Shown here piece after piece: positions 10,859-21,575 of a stretch of 64,000 nucleotides of DNA. Within the stretch, counting starts at the first letter, position 1. Every line of letters begins with the position of its first letter. The notes beneath the pieces are model-generated. The model was not told where the DNA came from and did no database searches. It saw only the letters and a program-made list of their open reading frames with translations. The DNA comes from Fagopyrum homotropicum (Eukaryota > Streptophyta > Magnoliopsida > Caryophyllales > Polygonaceae): assembly GCA_033239125.1 (NCBI GenBank), contig BSWB01000005.1, positions 50,266,993 to 50,330,992 on the forward strand, given 5' to 3'. The position numbers and the translations under genes are program-made.

Positions 10859-11950
10859 TGATGAGGAACCATCCCCAATACCTCCTACTACTTATGGACC
10901 TATCACTAGATCAAGAACAAGAGCATTGAAGGGGAAGGGGTCTCAACCATCACCATCACCTACCATGGAAGGATCTATCACTAGATCAAGAACAAGAGCA
11001 TTGAAGGGGAAGGGGTCTCAACCATCACCATCACCTACCATGGAAGGATCTATCACTACATCAGGAACAAAAACTATTCAAGAGGGGGTTTTTTAGCTTG
11101 TTGACATCCTTAGATTCTGAGGAGACCATTAGTGATCTATTTATGTCCAAGTCTTCCTTAGTCACATTATCATGCATTGAAGAATCTCATGGCATAGAAG
11201 AATCTCGAGTGGAACCTCATATGGAAGAATCTCGAGTGAAGTCTCAACTTGAAGAATAAAATGCACTTAGTTATTTTATTTTTTTAATTCATTTAAAGCT
11301 CTAAACATTCTAAAGGTATCTTTTATCTTTTATCTTTTATCTTTTTTATTTTGTAGGATTATTTTATCCTTTTATTTTCTAAGAATTTCGGCTATTTAAT
11401 CCCTATGGTCGAGATAGTCGATTGGTAGATTTGATTTGATATTTTTATTCCACATTATTTTGAGAGACTTGTTCGTTCAATTACAAAGTGTTCATTTTAT
11501 TCATTCTTATCAATCAAAAAGAGAGCTCTTGATTGAATCCTTTCTATGTTGTTCTTGTGTGTGTTAATCTTTTTAAAGGTTGGTGCTACTAGTCGATCTA
11601 GTCCCTCCCTATGATTGTCTCGATTTGAAGACTTGTGTAAGGTTGAAGAAGGAAGGGTTAAGGTAATTTATTGTTGAGGGTTTTGATCCAATTGATGAAG
11701 GTTCTTGCAAGTATATCTTGGTTCTTATCTACCAATTTAATACATCACATTCATTCCATAATCATCTTCTTAAAGCTCTCCATTATCATCCATATATCTC
11801 GCTTCTTTGTTCCTTTGGTTTTCTTAATTCTAACCTTCAGGAATTATTGATTTCACCCCTTGGTCTAGATAATCAGCGAAGATTATTCAAATCGAGCCTT
11901 TTGTGAACTTTCAATCTATATCCGGCAAATGCGGCTTCAACCCCGCATCA
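10859..11950 (+). repeat. 3' LTR of element A
   Basis: 1092 bp, TGATGAGG to CGCATCA, followed by the duplication GGTAC. It is longer than the 5' LTR partly because of a 75-bp tandem duplication near its start and an expanded TCTTTTA run near 11310-11345. Confidence 0.9.
10908..11057 (+). repeat. 75-bp in-frame tandem duplication
   Basis: Two 75-bp units (10908-10982, 10983-11057), nearly identical, with a third partial unit following. Each unit encodes 25 residues containing RTRALKGKGSQPSPSPTMEG. The 5' LTR has only one full unit, so the duplication arose after insertion or reflects a variant template. Confidence 0.85.
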
Positions 11951-11955
11951 GGTAC

Positions 11956-13614
11956 AAATAAGATACATCAAAAACAGTTTTTCACCAAAATATCCACATT
12001 AAAATCAGGAGCATGAATCGTTACTATAAAACCTACAATTTCAACTTCTTTTTTCCTACTAAAGTGCTTAATCAAGATTATGAGTAACAAAATAGCAACA
12101 CTAAGATTGGAAGTTGTACTTAGAAAGAACTAAAAGTGAATAAAAGTGTAACCCTGTAGAAGAATGAACCCTTTAGAAAAACAAATTAAGAAATTATAAG
12201 TGAAAAATAAATCAACCGTTAAAATAACTTAAACCCTAAACCAAGGCACCGGTTGTATGAAACAATAAGAGAAGATGCTTCTGATGCGTCTAGATTCGAA
12301 GACAATGGAATAAATTAAAGTGTGTCATCAAAAAAAAGAGAATGATGACGGTTGACCTAGTTTGAGAAAAGAGAGATGGGAAGAAGCTTGGAACAAGTTT
12401 CACTTGTGTTCACCTTGCACAAAGAGAAATGGGAGGGTTGGAACCATAAATATGGTACAAATTCATCAACAAAGGAAGGGTATTTTCTAGGTTCATCTCA
12501 CATCAGCTCTCACAAGCTACCACTGGGTTCGGATTAAAATACCATTTTTTTCACCTACCATTAGCCTTGGGACACTCCCTTTAACAACCTTCATTTTATC
12601 ATAGTTTGATCCAAATGTATCAACGGTCACGAATTGAACATGTGTACCGCGAGTAGGCGTGAATTGCACGATTGTGCTCTATATAAGCACAAGTGTGCGT
12701 CTATTGATCTTCACATACGTCATTTTATCATATTCAAAAGAAACAACACAATCATCATTGGATGGATCTGCACACATAAGCATAATCATGCTTGATAGTG
12801 TTAGAAGACAAGTGCTTAATATACATGTTAAAAGCTAAGTGATGTGCAACTTAGGAGTTTCGAACCCTAATCAATAGGTCATTCGTCCCACCCTATTATC
12901 AAATGGAGTAGTTGAATCTCTTAAATATTTATTCAATACATAAAATACAATTATTGATGTGATTTGCTAGTTTTTTCATGCTTGTTCAAGGTGTATTGTG
13001 CGGGAATGAACAACGAGAATTGTAGATGAACTAGGTAATATAAAAGATTGAAAGACCCATGATTGTACCCCTTGTAGAATACCAAGCGCACGAACGTACA
13101 CCTCTTTTCAAGGCACACTTGTACTAGATCTTCCATGGTGACATAGCGCACAAATGTGCACAAGAAGCGTACGATCGTGCAATCCATCTCCACGCACGGT
13201 GACATGTTTTACTAATAGAGAGTGTTGTACTATTGAATTCAACACTAATTAGAGGTTTTCACTCCTTACCATAATAAAATGTTTTCACAAGATCCTAACT
13301 CTATAAATATGATCAAGATCATGTAAAAACCTTTTGGTACAATAAGGAGTGAAAACACATAAGAGTTTAATATTAGTCCATTAAATATGGTAATTGTTCA
13401 TTACAACTATTACAACAAAACTAGATTTGGAAACTAAGAGATATACATTACCAATATATCTTCGTCAAATGGCAATCAAATATTACGACTTGTAAGTAAT
13501 TGTACACGAACATTAATTGTGCATGAGTAATGTAATTAGTAAAATACACTATTGGTTTAATTGAACAACAATGTTCATTGCAAGAATAATTTTTCAAAAA
13601 CTTATTAGAGTGTA
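11956..13614. other. Unclassified sequence between elements A and B
   Basis: No supported gene. Two clusters (12660-12700 and 13085-13185) contain repeated GCAC...GTGC hairpin words, such as GCACGATTGTGC (12666-12677), GCACAAGTGTGC (12687-12698) and GCACAAATGTGC (13148-13159). An 84-codon minus-strand frame (12951-13205) covers the second cluster but shows no domain. The style resembles the hairpin words of the retrotransposons nearby, so this may be part of another decayed element. Confidence 0.4.
13255..13356. repeat. Inverted repeat with 14-bp perfect arms
   Basis: GTTTTCACTCCTTA (13255-13268) and its exact reverse complement (13343-13356) enclose 74 bp, with a smaller ATGATC/GATCAT dyad inside. 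It could be a small MITE remnant, but no clear target duplication is seen. Confidence 0.55.
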
Positions 13615-14040
13615 CATATTGTAACACCCGAAAATTTTATTTCCGATGAAGTCCGAGGAAAGCCGGACCTCAACTGGTTTTGAGACCTCTTCGAGCTTCT
13701 TTCTTTATCCTGTGTGATACGGGGTATCACGGTTATATATTCTTTATCGATCCAAATGTCTGTTTGGATTTCTATAAATCACCTACATAAAATCTATCAT
13801 TTTATGTGAGGTTCCTAGGTTATGTTCTTTATTCCCTTGTAGCCTTTTGAAGCAACTCAACCCATGTGGAATCATGCCTTTTGGGCCGTGAGTTGTAGGT
13901 CATTGAGGCCCATCACGAGTGTGCTAGACGGGCCCATTAGGAGGCTGATTCTGCTTCTCCTTCTTACGTAACTCGGCAACCCCTTTTTCTCTCCTACATT
14001 ATTTTCCTTCTCCTCCCCTATACTCTAACCCTAACCTCAC

Positions 14041-14041
<1 letters not shown>

Positions 14042-14123
<82 letters not shown>
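14042..14123. repeat. (TC)n microsatellite in the LTR
   Basis: About 41 uninterrupted TC units. The corresponding place in the 3' LTR (near 32005) has only a few units, so the run expanded in this LTR after insertion. Confidence 0.95.
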
Positions 14124-14125
<2 letters not shown>

Positions 14126-14847
14126 TATTCCATGGAATGACGGCCCCCTTAGACAGCAGCAAGCGCGGCAGTAGATGGTGCCGGATCTGGTCTTTGATTT
14201 CTCTCGTCCTCGCCGACTGAACACAGAAGACCTTCATCTTCTTCGTGTCAACAACATCAATTCAATAATTAATCGCTTCCCTTCTTTGTTTTGAATCCTC
14301 CAACATAACGGTTTTGATCCCTCCTTCTCCTCCTTGTGGTTTAGACATCACAAATTGGCAGACCCATCGATGAGGACCATGGTTGTGCTGGATTCGAGAT
14401 TGAATCGGCGACTATTAGTGCAATGGAACTACGGATCGCGATCAGCATCAGCCGTAGGAGCACCTTCCCTCAGCCATAGGGGCGCCGGGCCACATCAGCC
14501 GCGGGTGCGGCCCCCTTAGCTGCGGGTGCGGCCAGCCACGAGCCGCTGGTCCATCCGTTGGCATACCTTGTCTCTTGTCTCTTGTCTTCCCTCCGCGACC
14601 GCGCCTCCTTTCCTCCGCGTCCGCGTATTACCTCCAATGGGTTCCCTTGTTCGATATGTCGTTTCTTTTCGGTTGTAGTTATCGATTTTAAAGTTGTATC
14701 ATGTTAGGTTGGAACCTAGTTGAACTAGTATGAATGCCAACTAGTGGTTGGTGTTCATGTGTGATTGAACGCCTTAGGTGGTTGTGTAAGCTTAGTGAGA
14801 ACATAAAGTTGTGTTATATTGTTGTACATCATGTGGGGATCTTGAGA

Positions 14848-14981
14848 CTAGGAAATTAGAACATCCTAGCATACCATTATACAGGAGTGAGTGAACCTTT
14901 GGGACTAGAAGTAGTAATCTTCTAGCATGTTGCTATATGATCTTGTAGAGATCATTGAGACTAGAAGTTGAGGACTTCTAG
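14848..14981 (+). repeat. Array of four short hairpins in the LTR
   Basis: Four dyads with different arms in 134 bp: CTAGGA/TCCTAG (14848-14869), CTAGAAG/CTTCTAG (14905-14925), TGATCT/AGATCA (14938-14954) and CTAGAAGT/ACTTCTAG (14961-14981). Loops are 5 to 10 nt. A related array lies in the LTR at 56880-59890. Confidence 0.75.
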
Positions 14982-15810
14982 CATTATAGATAATAGTTGA
15001 TTGGATACATTGTTTGATCAGGCATATAGCGCATTCATGCGGGAAGTTGAGCATGGTTTTATAAGATGGGTTTATCTTGAGACTGGTAAGTCCCTTGGAC
15101 TTAGTTAACCGTCTTCTATGTGTTAGCATAACTATGATAGTGGTGTGTGCTAGTTGTATAATGTTAAAGAACATGTTCGGACGACCTTATATAATGATTG
15201 GCCCAAGTGTATGATAACCGGGGAGGTGACAATTTATCCAGTTCTACAAAACACGGGGAGGTTCTTTATGACTAGTCCAGACAGGTAAACGGTGAGATGC
15301 ATCAGATCCATTCTTGTTGGTATAAGGGGACAAAGGCGGGTTTCGGGAGATTCTTGTGTCACAAAAGAAGTTGAATTAGTAAAGTAAATCATCTAATGAA
15401 AGATAATAACTAGATGTTGTGTGAGCATGCTATGTATGTTATGTTACCTTTTGTGTGTATGTTCTATTATTATTATTTTTATATATGAAATGTTAGCTAA
15501 CGGTTTATCCTCCATTTTTGCAAGTTTAAAGTTGTAGAGAGATCAAGAGTGGATGATTTTCCGGGTCCACGTACTCATTTATATGGGAAGGGAGGGTCCT
15601 TTCGTTTCTACATGCACTATGTTATGTTTACGTTTGTAAGACTGACCTATGTATACATTCATCATTTTAACCTTTATTGATTCCAATTTGTTTTACTACG
15701 TTTGTCCCTTGTTGTAAGATTCAATAATGTTGTTGTAAAAAATAAGGTAGGGACCCATTGTGAGGTTCTAACTAGTTGCTTCCTAAGTTTTGAGAATTTG
15801 GGGTGTTACA

Positions 15811-18077
15811 ATATGGTATATGAACCTGGGTTGACAGCAATGACACTTTGCATCTCTTGAAAGGTCGAATGTAGAAAATAACCAGAACTCAAAAGCGGCT
15901 AAGAATTTCAAAATGAGTTTATGCTTTTAAATCATATGCATAGTCGGGTTTTTGGGTTAGTAGTAAGTCGGACCACCATCGCTCTCCGTGGATCTCTACA
16001 ACTTAGTAAGATATGTATGATATGATATGGACTGATAGATATGTATTGATGTATTTTATATGATTATATATATTTATGGCATGTTTTGAGCTAAAGGATA
16101 TTTTTATCCTTTAGTAGAGATATCACGATGCGATTATCGCCTTATGATAAAACGATGGTAGACTTGGAGAAGTTTCAATACAAGTTAGTGGACTCAAACC
16201 TCAAGTAGAGTTTGAGAATCTAGCGGACATCCTGGGAATATCTATAACCTTTCGAGGAACGGGTGGACAAGAAGGAAAGACTACAAGAGGATGTCAACAA
16301 GAAAGAACAATCAGATGAGCAAGGAATTCTGGAGTCAACTCAGATGGAGGTAATAGAAAGCCGTAGAAGGAACTTTGTGGTATGAAGACAATAGATGCAA
16401 CCCGGAGAAGCATGGAAGGAATGAGAGACGCATAAACTAGAGATAGTAATTGTGGAACACGGATCAAGTAGAGTGGAGTACATCCGTGCTGGGTGAGTTA
16501 GAGGACATAACAATCAAGGTGGATGCCCCATAGACAAGTATGGGCATGGGAGATTAGAAGAGTTAGGATGTTGACCGGATAAGGAGATCTATATGCACAC
16601 GAAATAGAGAGTTACATTGAGCTTAAAGCAAAAAGTAGATTTCAAAAGTGTGGTGATGGTTTGACGTCTTTGGAGATACAAGGATTTTGGAAGAAATCCT
16701 CATGCGAGACCCAAGAGGGTAGAGCGAGTGTCAAAAGGAGGTAGAAGCCTTGTAGCTGAAACAACGGAACTTTCGGGAAGCAATGTTACGAAATAACATG
16801 GACTAAAGAAGAAGTGTGAGTCAGGAGGATTTGGGTTAGCTCTAGAGTTTACTATTATCTCTCATTTATCATGGGACATAAGTTACCAAACAATCCATAC
16901 AAGAGACACAACAAGTGGACGACAACTAAGCTCATAGGAACAACAAAGACGTGCTTACAGGCTATCATGGAAGACTTGAAGGAACTATATATACCACATG
17001 AAGGGAACAATTGGACTTGAGAAATGGAGTTAGCTTGTAGAGGAAGTGGAAGTGTGGAGTGAAAAACTAACTAAAGAAGTATAAATGGATTAACCAAGTA
17101 AGTGGTACTCATAAGGAAACTCAATGTCAGCGGAAGTACGAGAAGAGTGAGTCCGGGATCATGAAGGAAATCAACTATAGACTAGCCGACAATAGTTGAG
17201 AACGTGCACATGTCGGTTAGGTATTGACGAGTTATGGTCGGATAGGAAAAGATGACCGTGAGTGCAGAGTCATAGAGTAATGGTAACAACACCTTTGGGG
17301 ACTTCCTCAATGGTTCAATTTCGACAATTGATAAGTATATCAATAGAAGGGAGAAGGCCTTATGCAAATAGTGTTGAAGGAGTTCAAAACTAGTAACTAT
17401 AAATAAAACTTCCATGGAGGAGTGATAACGATCCAAGGCGGCCTTCCCAAGTCATTGCATCGGAACTTGGGTAGATGACAATGATCAGAAATTTCAAGGT
17501 TGAGTAGTGCCAAGAGAGTTAGAAGAGCAACATTAAGACGTAGGCTGCAATTACCATCCTAGGTAATGGAAGTAAATAAAGTATGTGCATGATAATTTGC
17601 TCCAATGAAACGGATAATGGGTTTTTGCGAGGGTAAGTCGAGTCAACTTTCCCAACTCACACGAAAGAGTCACGAGGAATTGACGATAGCAACACTGCAA
17701 GTTGGGCATTCCCCATGGGCATATTGGTATTGTGGCAAGAAAGAAGCAAGAGTCGATAAAGTCGTACATCAACTACTGAGAGATACGTACAGTGGACAAC
17801 CAGAAGAAGTACCTTGGCTATATTAACGACCCGCTAGTATAGTGGATGGAGGTTGTAGTATTCTCCGTGATCGACGTAAGGTTGATATGTCACCAACAGA
17901 GGGTGAGAGAGTCGGACATACTTGAGACAAAATTTCGGACCCGGTATGGACACTACCAATTGTAGCGGGGCCATTTGGGCTAACGAGTGCGCTTGACAAG
18001 TTACGGAGTTGATGGTGGTATTCAACTATTTATCTGGATCGGGTTACAGTGGCATTTATCGATAATATGATGGTGTG
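15811..18077 (+). pseudogene. Gag-pol 5' part of element B up to the RT break
   Basis: The first ~2 kb has no recognisable gag or protease block; it is purine-rich and full of stops. From about 17880, fragments align with Ty3/gypsy reverse transcriptase: GYHQ-RVRE-DI, then TKFRTRYGHY, then PFGLT, then a VAFIDN stretch, where the family has VVFIDD. The frame changes several times. The sequence stops at 18077 inside the active-site block, where element C inserted, and resumes at 29274. Confidence 0.6.
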
Positions 18078-19885
18078 TGTAACGCTAAGAATGTAGCACG
18101 CAAAAGTCTTAAATTTATAACTCGATATATTTTTCCTAACTCCTAGAGAACCCATAGTGTATGGGTCATTTTGTAGCAAGGATAGTATTCCGAGGTCGAA
18201 CACAAAGACTAAGGTGAAATTGAACCAAATAAGTGACTAAGGATAGTGTAAATCTATTCTAAGAAAAGAGAAAGGAATAAAGAAATGAAAATCACAATGT
18301 TTTTGTGTTGGTTTTGCGGTGATCAAACAAAGATCACAAATGATGCAAGAGTATAAAAACAAACTAGCAAATCAAGCTAACAACACAAATAAACAAGAGA
18401 TATGTGATCAAAGAGAAAAAAGCGGATTCTAGGGGTTAGGAATTCCGGTTATGGCATTGGACTCAAGCTTCTAATCAACCTTGGACTAGCTATGGTGTAT
18501 TGGGAAGGAATGTTTCTCAAATGGGGTCAATCGCCGGGTAGGTCTCATGATCCACTAATGCCGCACCTAAGGTCCTATCACCGGATAAGTCTCTAGGAGT
18601 CTATGGTTGGGAATTCTAAAAAACCGGATTGGTATCTAAGGATTGAACTTCTCCTTACCGGGTAAGTCTCGGGAAGGCAAGTCCTAAACATCAATCCTAC
18701 GATACTCAGTCCAATAGCGGCTTATGAGGCTCACTACTACCTAGAGTTCATCATCTTCGGTACCTAAGATCGGAAATCACCGGGTAGGTCTCTTTTCTGA
18801 CTTAGTTTTCTAGCATTAGGTCACCCTAGGCTAGATTAAACTTAAGAAACACTAGGATTTCAACAATCTAACATCCTAACATTCAGATTTGTCAATACAA
18901 ACACAACAGAAGCAAACCACGGGCAGATCATAAGAACCACGACCGTGGTTGTATAAGAATAGACCGTGCTTTCTTACAGCAGTTAAGTACAAGCAATCAA
19001 ATTATCCAAAGATACATTCAAGTCTATTCTATCATAGTCAAAGCCATAACCATCATTTCCTTACCCTAGAATCGCATCTATTTAGCCAACAACATGCATC
19101 TTAACAATCAAACTCAACAAGCATACATTCATGGCTTCCATAGCAAGTAAATGAAGAGAAAGGAAAATGAAACAAGTAAAACAAGAAAACAAGCTGAATA
19201 AATGTTAAGAAAGACTTACAACCCTTCAAAAGAAGGTTCAAATCGTTCCTTACAAAGCCTTGCAAATATCTTCAACAAGTTCACTCAAAATCTCTCTAAA
19301 ACTATGAAAACTCTAAGACTAGTGTTCTTCTTCTTCTTCTCCAAATGTGAGTGTTTTTGCACCTCTCCAAGAGTAGCCTCCAATGGAATGTTGTAGAATG
19401 AGAGAGTGTGGGAGAGGATGTCTAAGAGAATCAGCCTGCAGGACCACTTATATCGTCCATCAAGGGCAAGATTCGGTTATGGAGATCGTGGGACAGCTGT
19501 CCAGAGAAAACCACGACCAAAACCACGGGCGTAGAAATGGCCTCTGGGCCGTGGTTTTGGTGAAACATATGTCTTTTGATCGTGAAGCCATTAGTTGGTG
19601 AAAGGCATGCACCAACAAGGTCCTATGTGTTCTCCTTAGCTCCTAGCTTGCTTCTAAATGAGTCCGGAAGTGTGTCATCACGAGGAATGATCCTCTAATG
19701 TATTGATTAAGCTCCAAAAGTTCCCCAAAATACCTACAAAACCGACAATAGTTCGTGTAGACGTCTATCTCGACAATATGCATAAATCAAACGTAAACGT
19801 CATGAACTAATGCCAAACTATGCTTGAATAGCGGGAAAAACTATCTAAATGGATGTCTAAACTAACGTCATAAATCATGTTACCA
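18078..19885 (-). repeat. 3' LTR of element C
   Basis: 1808 bp; on the plus strand it runs TGTAACGC to GTTACCA. It carries the hairpin word AACCACGACCGTGGTT (18935-18950), a further CCACG word pair near 19510-19560, and four dispersed copies of a 14-16 bp motif around 18532-18792. Confidence 0.9.
18532..18792 (-). repeat. Four interspersed copies of a CACCGGGTAGGTCTC-like motif
   Basis: Plus-strand copies lie at about 18532, 18578, 18655 and 18776, each a close variant of TCACCGGGTARGTCTC. The same four occur in the LTRs at 27444 and 60067 at matching spacing. Confidence 0.75.
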
Positions 19886-19907
19886 AAATACCCCATACTT
19901 AAGATTT
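19886..19907 (-). other. Polypurine tract of element C
   Basis: On the minus strand AAGTATGGGGTATTT directly precedes the 3' LTR. Element G has the same tract, and element E has the close variant AAGTATGGGGGAG. Confidence 0.8.
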
Positions 19908-21575
19908 GATCATCCCCGAGCAAGATCCAACTATAGGTTAAGAGATGACATGATTTATGAATGCAGAAAAACGACAAAATCTTTTTGGAATTGTTCTTCT
20001 AACATTGGATCATCTTCATAGTCATGTTTCATGGCAATGGACAAGCAATCATGCATCAAATGAATGAAGGCATGGAAAGACAATTATACTTAACTCGAAA
20101 GCATGCATGCAAGGTGAAAATGAAGAAGTCAAGATGATCATGAGTATATCCAATCTAGATCCCTAAGTCTTACACACATGCAAATAGGTCACAAGGACTT
20201 AGGAAAGAAGAGGCCAAGAAACGTTGTGAATAGGTGGGAATTTTTAGGTCATGTGATGCTAATCCGGGAAAGGAACTAACTCCACAATTTCATTTTTGAT
20301 CAACTTCCCCACAAGTATATATTTTTCTCCATCTTTTCTTTGTTTTCTTTTCTTTTTCACCTTCTTTTTCTTTCAATTATTTTTGAGGCAATGGCATTGG
20401 TGTACAAAAGCCGAAACCTTGGTGATTAGCGGACCTCGGGATTTTCCGAGGTGCCTCACACTGGGCACACATACCAAGGCTCGTTAGGACATTCGGTTTA
20501 TCCGGCTTTGGCAAGGCACAAACACCCGATTATGTGAATGGTGCCGAGTTACTCGTCATCAAAACCAAAGTCCCCAAACCGATATTTTTTCTACACTTTT
20601 GACAACAAATTCAGCACTTTATTCACAACATTCATCATCAACAACTTCACCTCACACTTGCTTTTCACACACATCAACACACTAGCATGCTCCTATTCCC
20701 GGATGGGTCAAAAGAGGTCAAATTTTATATCAATTGAGGTGCTCAAACAACATGATCAAGATGAGAAGTAGAGAAGGATGAATTTGCCTTAATCACTCCT
20801 AAATGGTATGCAAGAACTAGCATGTAATTTCGACTATCAATCCTCAATCCAATCAAGGCAAACATCATGATCAAAATCCATACATGGGATTCAAGATAAG
20901 TAATTCAAGTCCACATATGCGTGCATCCATTCAACACACAAGGCCATCCATAGCCAATTCACAAGACAATCTCATCATAAGGGTCATACCCAAACTTAGA
21001 AGCACTAAAACTTTTAAATTTTCTGATTTTTTTGGAATTTTCGAAATATGTATGTACAATGCAAAGAATAATGAAACATGTGACAAAAAGAAACTATCCT
21101 AGATGTTAATCATGCAAGTGATCATGAAAACCCCACCCCATACTTAGAAACACATTGTCCCCAATGTGCAAATCAAGTAAAGAAGAGTGAAAGAGAGTCC
21201 TCACAATGTAAAAATGGTGTTGCTTTGGTATTTTGGTTCACTCATGTGGAGTGATGGTGGATGATCAATCAAAGGTGGTAGAGAGCTCTCGATGTTCATT
21301 ATGGCGTCGGGACCCGCGCTAAGCACCGCTAGCCGTCCAAGTCCCACGTCTGCTCCACCCACGTTTGATGCGGGATCATCATCATCATCCTCATGCCATG
21401 CAAGGCTTCCATGCTACTTAGAATCTAGCACACAAACACACAAAAACACACAAACACACAAAAACAGAAAAATGAAAACCAAAACAAAAACAAAAAGGGA
21501 AAGACATGTACCAATGGGTTGCCTTCCATTAAGCGCTTCTTTAAGGTCATTAGCTTGACCAAATTCGGGGGCATC
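19908..21575 (-). other. Long 3' untranslated region of element C
   Basis: About 1.7 kb between the pol stop and the polypurine tract with no ORF above 90 codons. It is strongly conserved with 61941-63540 of element G, including the block around GCATTGGTGTACAAAAGCCG and the GCGTCGGGACCCGC block near the pol end. Element E carries an extra ORF in the equivalent position; here none is found. Confidence 0.7.

Larger units (their letters stand above)
10830..11096 (+). pseudogene. Pol C-terminal tail of element A running into the 3' LTR
   Basis: The frame reads RTNPF, a stop (TAA 10845-10847, where Gln is usual), EGAYDEEP, then GPITRSRTRALK and on to TAG at 11094-11096. RTNPFQEG...GPITRAR is a familiar end of chromovirus polyproteins. 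The frame passes through the polypurine tract and across the LTR boundary at 10859, so about 79 codons of pol lie in the LTR. A 75-bp in-frame duplication lengthens it. The single CAA-to-TAA change and loss of upstream pol make it non-functional here. Confidence 0.7.
1842..11950 (+). mobile_element. Element A: CRM-like Ty3/gypsy chromovirus, degraded, with nested insertions
   Basis: Two direct LTRs (1842-2895 and 10859-11950) begin TGATGAGG and end CATCA. They are flanked by a perfect 5-bp duplication GGTAC (1837-1841 and 11951-11955). A primer binding site resembling the initiator tRNA-Met complement follows the 5' LTR, and a purine-rich tract precedes the 3' LTR. The pol reading frame runs into the 3' LTR, and the LTR starts TGATGA; both are known features of centromeric CRM-type chromoviruses, so I infer that clade, although RT is too decayed to prove it. 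Nested inside are a solo LTR at 5688-8148 and an inverted solo LTR at 9531-10726 that itself holds a MITE. Without these the internal region is only about 4.3 kb and mostly non-coding, so this copy may derive from a non-autonomous form. Confidence 0.8.
13620..15810 (+). repeat. 5' LTR of element B
   Basis: 2191 bp, TGTAACACCC to GGGGTGTTACA. It contains a long (TC)n run, GC-rich words such as GCCGCGGGTGCGGC near 14500, and a cluster of short hairpins at 14848-14981. Immediately downstream, TGGTATATGAACC (from 15814) is a weak match to the tRNA-iMet primer site. Confidence 0.88.

Noticed and set aside
12951..13205. 84-codon minus-strand frame with repeated VRxx motifs
   Set aside because: The repetition comes from the GCAC/GTGC words in the DNA; no domain or codon signal supports a gene.
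14018..14237. Minus-strand frames encoding long Arg-Glu repeats
   Set aside because: They are translations of the (TC)n microsatellite, not a gene.
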